Shown here in pieces: positions 56,995-64,000 of a DNA stretch of 64,000 nt (position 1 is the stretch's first letter; each line of letters begins with the position of its first letter). The DNA comes from PVC group bacterium. Its GTDB lineage: Bacteria > Verrucomicrobiota > Kiritimatiellia > CAIKKV01 > CAITUY01. The notes beneath the pieces were generated by a model. That model was not told the DNA's origin and did no database searches. It saw only the letters and a list, made by a program, of their open reading frames with translations. Position numbers and translations under genes: made by a program. The stretch lies in assembly GCA_945890715.1 (NCBI GenBank), contig CAMDCX010000003.1, positions 1 to 64,000 on the forward strand. Reading direction: 5' to 3'.

Positions 56995-57678
56995 TTAATC
57001 CCTCACATCCACACGGAGACCTACTCCCATCGTGGAACTGAGCGTACAGCGTTTGATAAATGCACCCTTGGCCGCAGCCGGGCGTGCCGCCCGAACCGCC
57101 ACGATCAGGGCGTTAACATTCTCCAGAAGCTTGGACTCATCGAACGATAGCTTCCCGAAGGGAACCTGGACATTGCCGCTGCGATCCATGCGGTATTCCA
57201 CGCGCCCCGCCTTGCTATCACGCACTGCTGAAGCGGTATCATCCGTGACCGTCCCGGTCTTCGGGTTCGGCATCAAGCCACGAGGACCCAACACTTTTCC
57301 CAGTTTGCGGACTTCCTTCATGGCATCCGGCGTCGCGATAGCGACATCGAATTCCGTCCACCCTCCCTTGACCTTTTCGATTAAATCTTCGTTCCCGACG
57401 ACATCGGCACCCGCAGCCCGGGCCGCATCAGCCGCAGCCCCGGCAGCAAACACCGCGATGCGGATTTTCTTACCCGTCCCGTGAGGAAGCCCGACCGTGC
57501 CGCGCACCGTCTGATCCGTCTTCTTCGTATCCACTCCAAGCCGAATCGCAATCTCTGCGGTTTCGTCAAACTTGGAAACCTTGTTCGCTTTCAGGAAGCG
57601 AATCGCCTCAGCCAGGTCATAGACCTTGTTCTCGACGCCGGCCTTCACCTTGTTATATTTTTTTCCGTGAGTTGCCAT
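56995..57678 (-). CDS. rplA: 50S ribosomal protein L1
   Basis: A 227-residue protein starting [30 protein letters not shown]. It contains [19 protein letters not shown] and [22 protein letters not shown], plus the C-terminal block [18 protein letters not shown]. It forms the mobile L1 stalk, and its mRNA binding makes it a common autorepressor of rplKA. The length is normal. Confidence 0.98.
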   Translation of the reverse strand: MATHGKKYNKVKAGVENKVYDLAEAIRFLKANKVSKFDETAEIAIRLGVDTKKTDQTVRGTVGLPHGTGKKIRIAVFAAGAAADAARAAGADVVGNEDLIEKVKGGWTEFDVAIATPDAMKEVRKLGKVLGPRGLMPNPKTGTVTDDTASAVRDSKAGRVEYRMDRSGNVQVPFGKLSFDESKLLENVNALIVAVRAARPAAAKGAFIKRCTLSSTMGVGLRVDVRD

Positions 57679-57680
57679 GG

Positions 57681-58106
57681 TTAACGAACCACCTCGATTC
57701 CCATGCTACGCGCCGTTCCCTCGATCATGCGGGCGGCGTGATTTTCATCGGTTGCATTCAGATCATTCATTTTGGTGCGCACGATCGCAAGCACCTGCTG
57801 GGCCGTCACCTTGCCAACCTTGTCGCGGTTAGGCTGCGCGGATCCCTTGGCCAGACCGGCCTCACGCTTCAACAGCGAGGAAGCGGGCGGGCTTTTGGTG
57901 ATGAACGTGAACGAGCGATCCTGGTAGACTGTGATGACCACGGGGATCACCAAGCCAGCCATGCTCTGCGTCGTCGCGTTGAATTCCTTGCAGAACTGCA
58001 TGATATTCACACCGTGCTGACCCAGCGCCGGCCCCACGGGGGGCGCCGGATTCGCCTGCCCGGCGGGAATCTGCAACTTGATTTTTCCTGTTACTTTCTT
58101 TGCCAT
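57681..58106 (-). CDS. rplK: 50S ribosomal protein L11
   Basis: A 141-residue protein with [35 protein letters not shown], the proline-rich domain that binds thiopeptides and release factors, and an end block [26 protein letters not shown]. It begins 30 bases after nusG and its stop almost touches rplA. Confidence 0.98.
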   Translation of the reverse strand: MAKKVTGKIKLQIPAGQANPAPPVGPALGQHGVNIMQFCKEFNATTQSMAGLVIPVVITVYQDRSFTFITKSPPASSLLKREAGLAKGSAQPNRDKVGKVTAQQVLAIVRTKMNDLNATDENHAARMIEGTARSMGIEVVR

Positions 58107-58136
58107 ATCTTTCCCCTGCCTCGCCGTCGCGAAGGC

Positions 58137-58688
58137 TTACTGCCGTTCCACCTGCCAGCACTCCAGTTCCACCGGAGCCGAGCGGCCGAAAATGGCCACC
58201 GACACCTTTAGTTTGCCTCGATCCGCATCCACTTCGTCCACGGTGCCGGTAAAATTCATGAAGGGACCATCCGTGATTTTGACCGTCTCTCCGGCCTCGT
58301 AAATCACCTTCGGCTTGACCTTCTCCTTCTTCTCTTCCACCTGGAACAGAAGCTGCTCAACTTCATCGGGTCTGAGAGGCGCAGGCCGTTCTCCACCCAC
58401 AAACCCGATCACACCGGGCGTCTCGCGAATAAAATACCAGACCGTGTCGACGACTTTCTTGTCATCGCCGTAAAGTCGCATGTTCACCAGGACGTACCCC
58501 GGGAAAAATTTACGCGTGATGACGCTCTTGACCCCTTTTTTCGTTTCGGAGACTTTTTCCGTGGGAATCAGGATCGGCCCGACATAGTCCCGCATCTCCT
58601 CCTTGTCGAGGCGGCGCTCAATGCTTTCCTTGACCTTCGCCTCCTGGCCGGTCAACGTATGCAGCACAAACCACTGTTTTTCACTCAT
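58137..58688 (-). CDS. nusG: Transcription termination/antitermination protein NusG
   Basis: A 183-residue factor with an NGN domain ([21 protein letters not shown] ... [11 protein letters not shown]) and a C-terminal KOW domain ([23 protein letters not shown]). It couples RNA polymerase to the ribosome through S10 and recruits Rho. It lies in the standard secE-nusG-rplK order. A divergent paralogue exists at 28126. Confidence 0.98.
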   Translation of the reverse strand: MSEKQWFVLHTLTGQEAKVKESIERRLDKEEMRDYVGPILIPTEKVSETKKGVKSVITRKFFPGYVLVNMRLYGDDKKVVDTVWYFIRETPGVIGFVGGERPAPLRPDEVEQLLFQVEEKKEKVKPKVIYEAGETVKITDGPFMNFTGTVDEVDADRGKLKVSVAIFGRSAPVELECWQVERQ

Positions 58689-58712
58689 GAAAACCCCGGT
58701 CCTGAATGCCCG

Positions 58713-58934
58713 TTAATGACGCGCAAGAAAACCCATACACTTTCGCAACACGGTGTCGCAGAGTCCGATATAAATCGCGAACAAGATCACCGACACGATC
58801 ACCACCACCGTGGACTCGATCAATTCCCCCCGTGTCGGCCAGGTGGACTTGCGCAGCTCGTTCTGGACATCTGCCAGAAAAAACCGGACTTTTCTAAAAG
58901 TTTCCGTTACCGTGCTCACCAATTTACTCCACAC
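58713..58934 (-). CDS. secE: Protein translocase subunit SecE
   Basis: A 73-residue single-pass membrane protein of the short type. The amphipathic FRKVRFFLADVQNELRKSTWPTRGELIESTVVVIVSV segment contains the conserved K-x-TWPxRxEL motif, then one membrane helix. It clamps SecY. It follows tRNA-Trp directly. Confidence 0.96.
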   Translation of the reverse strand: MWSKLVSTVTETFRKVRFFLADVQNELRKSTWPTRGELIESTVVVIVSVILFAIYIGLCDTVLRKCMGFLARH

Positions 58935-58946
58935 TCATGTCTCATT

Positions 58947-59022
58947 TGGCAGGCCAGGAGGGCATCGAACCCGCAACCTCCGGTTTTGGAGACCGGCGCT
59001 CTGCCAATTGAGCTACTGGCCT
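58947..59022 (-). tRNA. tRNA-Trp (anticodon CCA)
   Basis: A complete cloverleaf on the minus strand, 76 nt including an encoded CCA end. Acceptor AGGCCAG pairs with CTGGCCT. The anticodon stem CCGGT/ACCGG encloses loop CTCCAAA, giving anticodon CCA. The T-loop reads TTCGATG. It lies between rpmG and secE, a common bacterial arrangement. Confidence 0.95.
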
Positions 59023-59038
59023 ATATCAAGTCAACCCC

Positions 59039-59191
59039 TTACCGGGTCTCCTTGTGAATCGTATGCTTCTTCTCGAATCGGCAGTACTTCTTAAGTTCCA
59101 TCCGATCCGGTGTCAGCCGTTTGTTTTTCGTAGTCGTGTAATTCCGACGCTTGCAATCCGTGCAGGCGAGCGTGACCAATTCCCTTGCCAT
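59039..59191 (-). CDS. rpmG: 50S ribosomal protein L33
   Basis: A 50-residue protein, [37 protein letters not shown] and onward. The first CxxC pair is present, but the second reads CRFE in place of CxxC, so the fourth zinc ligand is lost. ATG 59191 is used; the track start (59239) adds 16 unconserved residues. It lies between tuf and tRNA-Trp. Confidence 0.95.
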   Translation of the reverse strand: MARELVTLACTDCKRRNYTTTKNKRLTPDRMELKKYCRFEKKHTIHKETR

Positions 59192-59279
59192 GGTGTTCCA
59201 TCCTTCATCAGAGCAACGGGCGGCGTCCCTGCGGCGCACCGCCCGCGCATATTATCCCGACCCACGGCCGGATGATTGG

Positions 59280-60488
59280 TTATTGCAAAATTTCCGTCAC
59301 CGTACCGGCGCCCACCGTGCGTCCACCCTCACGAATGGCGAACCGCATGGATTTCTCCATGGCGATCGGAGCGATCAGGGTCACTTCCATCGAAATATTG
59401 TCACCGGGCATCACCATTTCGACGCCTTCAGGCAACGTGACGTCACCCGTCACATCCGTCGTGCGGAAATAGAACTGCGGGCGATACCCCTTGAAGAACG
59501 GGGTATGACGTCCACCCTCATCCTTGCTCAGAACATACACTTCGCACTTGAACTTCGCGTGCGGCAGGATCGAACCCGGCTTCGCCAGAACCTGACCCCG
59601 CTCCACATCTTCCTTCTTCGTGCTGCGCAACAGGCAACCCACATTGTCACCCGCCTGGCCCTGATCCAACAGCTTACGGAACATTTCCACGCCCGTGACT
59701 GTCGTCTTGACTGTCGGCTTCAAGCCCACGATTTCAACTTCCTCGCCAACCTTGATGATCCCGCGCTCGATACGGCCCGTCACCACGGTTCCACGTCCTT
59801 CAATCGAGAACACATCTTCGATCGAAAGCAGAAACGCCTGATCAATTACGCGAACCGGCTCAGGAATAAAGGTATCCAGGGCTTCCATCAGCTCCTTGAT
59901 GCATTTCGTGCCGGGATCATCAGGAGACGTGGCCGAAATGGCCGCCAACGCGCTGCCGCGGATGATCGGGGTCGTATCCCCGGGGTAATCATACTTGCTC
60001 AGCAATTCGCGGATTTCCAGCTCGACAAGATCCAGCAACTCGGGATCATCCACCGTGTCCACCTTGTTCAGGAACACGACCACCTTGGGCACACCGACCT
60101 GGCGAGCCAACAGGATGTGCTCGCGAGTCTGGGGCATCGGACCGTCCGAGGCGCTGACCACAAGAATCGCGCCGTCCATCTGGGCCGCACCCGTGATCAT
60201 GTTCTTGACATAGTCCGCATGGCCGGGACAGTCGACATGCGCATAATGACGCTTCTCGGAGCTGTACTCCACATGCGAGGTCGCAATGGTCAGAATCTTG
60301 GTGGGATCACGGCGACCCTGCGATTCCGAGGCCTTCGCAACCTGATCATACTTGACATAGGTGCTCAAGCCACGCAATGACTGCACATAGGTAATGGCCG
60401 CCGTCAAGGTGGTCTTACCATGGTCAACATGCCCGATTGTACCCACATTCACATGAGGCTTGGTTCTGTTAAATGATTCCTTCGCCAT
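59280..60488 (-). CDS. tuf: Elongation factor Tu
   Basis: A 402-residue GTPase starting [35 protein letters not shown]. It carries [36 protein letters not shown] and the C-terminal [13 protein letters not shown] end. It delivers aminoacyl-tRNA to the ribosome. A good Shine-Dalgarno (AAGGAG) lies about 8 bases upstream. Its place at the head of the cluster, preceded by tRNA-Thr and followed by rpmG and tRNA-Trp, is the tufB-type location. Confidence 0.98.
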   Translation of the reverse strand: MAKESFNRTKPHVNVGTIGHVDHGKTTLTAAITYVQSLRGLSTYVKYDQVAKASESQGRRDPTKILTIATSHVEYSSEKRHYAHVDCPGHADYVKNMITGAAQMDGAILVVSASDGPMPQTREHILLARQVGVPKVVVFLNKVDTVDDPELLDLVELEIRELLSKYDYPGDTTPIIRGSALAAISATSPDDPGTKCIKELMEALDTFIPEPVRVIDQAFLLSIEDVFSIEGRGTVVTGRIERGIIKVGEEVEIVGLKPTVKTTVTGVEMFRKLLDQGQAGDNVGCLLRSTKKEDVERGQVLAKPGSILPHAKFKCEVYVLSKDEGGRHTPFFKGYRPQFYFRTTDVTGDVTLPEGVEMVMPGDNISMEVTLIAPIAMEKSMRFAIREGGRTVGAGTVTEILQ

Positions 60489-60565
60489 TGTCGTACTCCT
60501 TACTTTTTCCCTGCTTCAGTCGTTTTTTTTACCGTTCCGGCCAGCCGGATATTCCCAATCAAATC

Positions 60566-60641
60566 TGGAGCCCACGAGCGGGATCGAACCGCTGACCTCG
60601 TCCTTACCAAGGACGTGCTCTACCAACTGAGCTACGGGGGC
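60566..60641 (-). tRNA. tRNA-Thr (anticodon GGT)
   Basis: A complete cloverleaf of 76 nt with encoded CCA. The anticodon stem CGTCC/GGACG encloses loop TTGGTAA (anticodon GGT). The D-arm GCTCAGTTGGTAGAGC and T-arm AGCGG-TTCGATC-CCGCT are regular. The acceptor pairs GCCCCCG with CGTGGGC and has one C-U mismatch at the fifth pair. It is first in the tuf transcript. Confidence 0.94.
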
Positions 60642-60686
60642 TTCGCGTTCAATCCTTGCCAAAAACAAACACAAAAGAACGAATTC

Positions 60687-60714
60687 CTGTTGCTTTCATC
60701 AAATCCGGCAACAG
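60687..60714. repeat. Inverted repeat in the tRNA-Thr/tuf leader
   Basis: CTGTTGC and GCAACAG form 7-base arms around a 14-base loop, between the predicted promoter and tRNA-Thr. No T-run follows, so it is a leader hairpin or coincidental. The rest of the 60642-60778 leader shows nothing further. Confidence 0.3.
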
Positions 60715-60778
60715 AAAACTTCGCTCTCTATTATTTATCCCACAAAAAAAGGCCTACCAACTAAAAATCAGATCGAAG

Positions 60779-60806
60779 AAAGTACCACAGTCCGATTTGA
60801 TGTCAA
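60779..60806 (-). promoter_or_regulatory. Sigma70 promoter of the tRNA-Thr/tuf/ribosomal cluster
   Basis: On the minus strand a perfect TTGACA (-35) is followed after 16 bases by TACTTT (-10). It is the only strong promoter-like signal found upstream of tRNA-Thr and lies about 140 bases before it, in the 211-base gap after rng. Confidence 0.6.
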
Positions 60807-60852
60807 CCACTTTGTCTCTTTTTTGTAATTTTTTTTCATCCCCCGCTTCACC

Positions 60853-62448
60853 TTAGACTCGGGGTTCTCCCGGTTTCGGCGCCGTGTTGAAAAAACTCTC
60901 CCCCGTCTCAGCGTTTCGGATTTCAAAATCCTCAACATGCCGCCCGGGGTCCGCCCGGAAACTGAGATATCCCGAAAATTTACTCTCCAGATCCATCAGA
61001 ATCATTTCGTCTTCCTTGCGTAGACGCTCCAGCACCGTTGGATTGACTACGACCTGAAGCTTTCGCTGTCCTGCGTCCTTGAACCGTCGCATCAACGCCG
61101 AAACCTGCCGCTGGATCTCTACGCTCATTGAAAGCGAGGACTTCACACTGCCCTTGCCCTTGCAGTACGGACAATCGACATACATCGATGAAAGCACGCC
61201 CTCATCCACGCGTTGCCGGGTCATCTCCAGTAACCCCAGGTTCGAAATCGGAAGCACGTTCGTCTTCGCCTTGTCTCGATGCAGGGCGTCTTTGATCGTT
61301 TTAAAGACCGCGTTGCGATTCTTTTTCTGCTTCATGTCGATGAAATCGACCACGATCAACCCACCCACGTTGCGAAGTCGCAACTGACGGGCCACTTCCT
61401 CAGCCGCCTCTGTATTCACTTCAAATATCACATCCTCCTGGGTCTGGCCCCCTTTGTGTCGGCCCGTGTTCACATCCACCGAGATCAGCGCTTCGGTCTC
61501 CTCAAAGATGATGTAGCCACCGGACTTGAGCATCACTTTCCGGGCAAAGGCATTTTCAAGTTGCCGCTCCAGATTGAAATGCTCAAAAATCGGCACCGAT
61601 CCCTCGTACTGCTGAATTCGGGAGCGAACCCGTCTGGAAATCCGGGAGGCCAGATCCTTAATGCTTTCAAACTTGGCCGGGTCATCAACCACAATGCGAT
61701 CAATATCTTCAGTCAGCCAGTCGCGCACCACCCGTTCCACCAGGTCGAGCTCCTCATAAAGACAGCATGGCGCGGGCGTTTCGCGGATTCGCCGGGTAAT
61801 TTCGGTCCACCCATCCACCAGCCCGCGCATGTCACGGACAAAGCTTCTCTGCTTGGCGCCCATCCCCGCCGTGCGAATGATCAGCCCCACTCCCTCCGGC
61901 ATCGGCAGACGGGCCAGGACCTTCTTAAGGCGCATACGCTCTTTCTCGTCCTCAATCTTACGGGAAACCCCCTTCAGATTACTCCCCGGCATCATCACGA
62001 GATAACGACCCGGAATGCTCAGGTTTGCCGTCACGCGGGGGCCTTTTGTACTGATGGGCCCCTTAGTCACCTGCACGACGATTTCGGAGCCGATCGGAAA
62101 CATTCGCGCGATTTCTTCGCTCGAATACCGCTTCTTTTTAGCCATCGTCCGGATCGTGATATCTTCGGCCGCCTCCAATCGCGCCGCATCCTCCGGAATC
62201 ATATCCCAGTAATGCAGAAACGCATTTTTTTTAAGGCCAATATCCACAAAGGCCGCCTGCAACCCATCCTCAAGGTTCTTGACCACCCCTTTGTAAATGC
62301 CCCCCACAATCCGCTCCTCGGTGGGATGTTCCACCTGAAACTCCTCAAGCTTGCCATTCTCGAGCACCGCCACACGCGTCTCGAGGCTTTCGACATTGAT
62401 GACAATCTCACGCTTAAAACTCTTCCGCCCAAACCGGAATCCAAACAT
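60853..62448 (-). CDS. rng: Ribonuclease E/G family protein
   Basis: A 531-residue endoribonuclease core. It has an S1 RNA-binding domain (about 40-130, GGIYKGVVKNLEDGLQAAFVDIGLKKNAFLH), the RNase H-like and DNase I-like catalytic part with VDVNTGR and VVDFIDMKQKKNR (the two magnesium-binding Asp), and the zinc-link CPYCKGKG. The absence of a long C-terminal scaffold makes it RNase G-like. It probably matures 16S rRNA and degrades mRNA. It follows rodA by 24 bases, echoing the shape-gene neighbourhood of rng in other bacteria. Confidence 0.94.
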   Translation of the reverse strand: MFGFRFGRKSFKREIVINVESLETRVAVLENGKLEEFQVEHPTEERIVGGIYKGVVKNLEDGLQAAFVDIGLKKNAFLHYWDMIPEDAARLEAAEDITIRTMAKKKRYSSEEIARMFPIGSEIVVQVTKGPISTKGPRVTANLSIPGRYLVMMPGSNLKGVSRKIEDEKERMRLKKVLARLPMPEGVGLIIRTAGMGAKQRSFVRDMRGLVDGWTEITRRIRETPAPCCLYEELDLVERVVRDWLTEDIDRIVVDDPAKFESIKDLASRISRRVRSRIQQYEGSVPIFEHFNLERQLENAFARKVMLKSGGYIIFEETEALISVDVNTGRHKGGQTQEDVIFEVNTEAAEEVARQLRLRNVGGLIVVDFIDMKQKKNRNAVFKTIKDALHRDKAKTNVLPISNLGLLEMTRQRVDEGVLSSMYVDCPYCKGKGSVKSSLSMSVEIQRQVSALMRRFKDAGQRKLQVVVNPTVLERLRKEDEMILMDLESKFSGYLSFRADPGRHVEDFEIRNAETGESFFNTAPKPGEPRV

Positions 62449-62472
62449 ACTTGCCTTCCTTTCTTTACGGCC

Positions 62473-63651
62473 TCACAAACCCGGACGCCGCACATATACA
62501 CTCTGAATCAAACCTAAAGTAAACAGGGTGATCACCATGAACGTTCCGCCGTAACTCACCAGAGGCAGGGGGATCCCCACCACCGGAAGCACGCCGATCG
62601 TCATCGCTACATTCACGAACGCATGCGTAAAAAACATCGTCACGATGCCCACACATAACACCCGCCCCATCTTGTCGCGCGCCACCATGGCCGCGTATAA
62701 CCCGCAAACCGTCAGAATCCCATACAGCGCCAGCACCAGTAACGCCCCCGCAAATCCCGTCTCCTCCGCAATAACGGAAAAGATAAAATCGGTAGGGGCC
62801 ACTGTTCGCGGAAGGAAGCCCAGAATATTCTGGGTTCCATTCAGGAATCCTTTTCCCGTGAGTCCACCCGAACCCACGGCTATCTCAGACTGACGCTTGT
62901 TCCACCCCGTCCCCATCGGATCCTTCCCGGGGTGCAAAAACACCGCAATCCGGTCGCGCTGGTAATCGCTTAACCGGATCGTTTGAAAAAACTTCTCCTG
63001 GTGCTCGGGCGTCATGCCCAGCCGTTCAGGCAGGGCCACCGCCGCCAGCACCAACAGCACAACCAACGCCCCGCCAGCCATCAGCGTCACCAACGGCCGC
63101 ACCGGGGTTCCCGCCGCAAACAGCATGGCCGTCACAATCGGAAGAAACACCAGCGCACTCCCCAGATCGGGCTCCTTCATCACCAAAAGCATCGGCACCC
63201 CGGCTAGGGCGAACAGCTTCCACAAGGACGGCAACCGGGCATACTTTTCCACCAGCGGGCTCAACAGGCAGGCTCCAAGGATAATCACCGCCAGCTTCCC
63301 GATCTCAGACGGCTGCACCCCGACACCCAGAAACATCAGCCAGCGCTTCGCCCCATAGATCCGGGTTCCAAAAAACAACACCGCCACCAGCAGGATCACC
63401 CCCATGGCATAAAGCCCCCAGGAGACATCCCGGAGTCGGCGATAATCCGTCATCGCCGTCATCAGATAACATCCCAACCCCGCCGCCGCCCACACCATCT
63501 GCTTCCGGAAAAGATCCGCCGTGGAATCCTCCCGCATCGATGTGGCGCTATAAATAAAAAATACGCCGATCACAATCAGTCCCAGGATCGCCGCCAGCAT
63601 CAGCCAGTTCATTCGCTTAAGCAGGCGCAGACTGGAGAGAAATTCACTCAT
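62473..63651 (-). CDS. rodA: Peptidoglycan glycosyltransferase RodA
   Basis: A 392-residue SEDS-family membrane protein with about ten helices. It includes KRWLMFLGVGVQPSEIGKLAVI, KEPDLGSALVFLPI (the catalytic-site Asp/Glu region), VGSGGLTGKGFLNGTQ and GIPLPLVSYGGTFM. It polymerises glycan strands for cell elongation with its partner PBP2. Its start overlaps the end of the PBP2 gene, as in standard mrdA-mrdB operons, so this cell is likely rod-shaped or elongates by this system. Confidence 0.95.
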   Translation of the reverse strand: MSEFLSSLRLLKRMNWLMLAAILGLIVIGVFFIYSATSMREDSTADLFRKQMVWAAAGLGCYLMTAMTDYRRLRDVSWGLYAMGVILLVAVLFFGTRIYGAKRWLMFLGVGVQPSEIGKLAVIILGACLLSPLVEKYARLPSLWKLFALAGVPMLLVMKEPDLGSALVFLPIVTAMLFAAGTPVRPLVTLMAGGALVVLLVLAAVALPERLGMTPEHQEKFFQTIRLSDYQRDRIAVFLHPGKDPMGTGWNKRQSEIAVGSGGLTGKGFLNGTQNILGFLPRTVAPTDFIFSVIAEETGFAGALLVLALYGILTVCGLYAAMVARDKMGRVLCVGIVTMFFTHAFVNVAMTIGVLPVVGIPLPLVSYGGTFMVITLFTLGLIQSVYVRRPGL

Positions 63652-64000
63652 CCCCCCGCCCCCGTTTCCGTCGCCGGAGTACCGCCGAAAATCCCCAGCA
63701 TCAGCTCATGCACCCGAGGCCCCACGGTCAGCCCGCCCGATACCGCATCATCCACCACCATGGCTACCGCATAACGGGGCTTGTCATACGGCGCGAACAC
63801 GATCATCCAGCCGTGTTTCTTGCGATCTTCCTTTTGTCCGTATTCCGCCGTCCCGGTCTTGCCGGCCATTTCAACACCGGGAATCCCGGCCCGTCTTCCG
63901 GTACCCGTAGGCGCCATTACCACATCATGCATCCCCTGGCGCACCGCCTCCATCACCGCCGGGGCCACGGGAAGCTGCCTCACTTTGACGGATGGAAAAT
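63648..64000 (-). CDS. mrdA: Penicillin-binding protein 2, C-terminal fragment (partial)
   Basis: The frame is open to the window edge, so only the last 117 or so residues are seen. The transpeptidase KTG motif (MAGKTGTAEY) is followed by the class B end HGWMIVFAPYDKPRYAVAMVVDDAVSGGLTVGP. The GTG at 63983 in the ORF track is not a true start because coding continues upstream. Overlap with rodA by four bases identifies it as the elongation-specific PBP2. Confidence 0.9.
   Translation of the reverse strand, partial: FPSVKVRQLPVAPAVMEAVRQGMHDVVMAPTGTGRRAGIPGVEMAGKTGTAEYGQKEDRKKHGWMIVFAPYDKPRYAVAMVVDDAVSGGLTVGPRVHELMLGIFGGTPATETGAGG

Noticed and set aside
59151-60380. Plus-strand 409-codon ORF opposite tuf
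   Set aside because: Antisense shadow of highly conserved tuf; His/Arg/Gln-rich composition typical of complementary frames.
61279-62517. Plus-strand 412-codon ORF opposite rng
   Set aside because: Shadow of rng with no recognisable domain.

Overview
The window is bacterial chromosome with dense protein-coding content, few gaps and no rRNA, CRISPR array, phage or insertion sequence that I could recognise. A gram-negative cell plan is indicated by ExbB/ExbD, a TonB-type membrane anchor, RodA/PBP2 and several secreted envelope proteins. A LacI-type and a XylR-type regulator, a hexuronate-catabolism operon and abundant TPR/von Willebrand A architecture point towards the PVC superphylum (Kiritimatiellota, Lentisphaerota or Verrucomicrobiota). 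This assignment is inference; a ribosomal-protein phylogeny of this same window would settle it.

Layout. (1) 1-1061: a non-coding region with palindromic operator-like repeats, then a shortened LacI-type regulator with a perfect 18-bp LacI-family operator over its own start codon. (2) 1255-2985: a PAS-PAS-PP2C (RsbU/SpoIIE) phosphatase. (3) 3001-8348: a compact four-gene operon exbB-exbD-TPR-VWA. The last protein has a TonB-like SxxxH membrane anchor joined to a complete MIDAS von Willebrand A domain, so it looks like a proton-motive-force-driven envelope machine of unusual composition. (4) 8403-12047: argH with two unrecognised envelope or zinc-ribbon proteins and an FmdB-type zinc ribbon. 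(5) 12160-17181: speA-rlmN-aroA-cmk. (6) 17262-27112: a sugar-acid operon (pfp, HAD, gnd, LarA-type nickel-pincer epimerase, uxaC, SDR fructuronate reductase, ExuT-like transporter) divergent from a XylR-type regulator. It lacks mannonate dehydratase and contains instead a LarA homologue with all pincer-nickel residues plus 6-phosphogluconate dehydrogenase. This suggests a route glucuronate > fructuronate > mannonate > gluconate > 6-phosphogluconate > pentose phosphates. (7) 27156-29177: an HDAC-like deacetylase, a NusG paralogue and a Nudix hydrolase.

(8) 29188-60806, all on the minus strand: the fused transcription/translation supercluster. Read in the direction of transcription it is promoter, tRNA-Thr, tuf, rpmG, tRNA-Trp, secE, nusG, rplKAJL, rpoBC, rpsLG, fusA, the S10, spc and alpha operons, ending at rplQ with a perfect rho-independent terminator. 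A predicted envelope protein is inserted between rpsS and rplV. rpmD (L30) and infA are absent from their usual places. (9) 60853-64000: rng, rodA and the C-terminal end of a PBP2 gene that runs off the window.

Start codons were moved inside the supplied ORFs where family alignment, a Shine-Dalgarno sequence or overlap with the upstream gene supported it. Functional calls rest on motifs and recalled family features; no database search was run.
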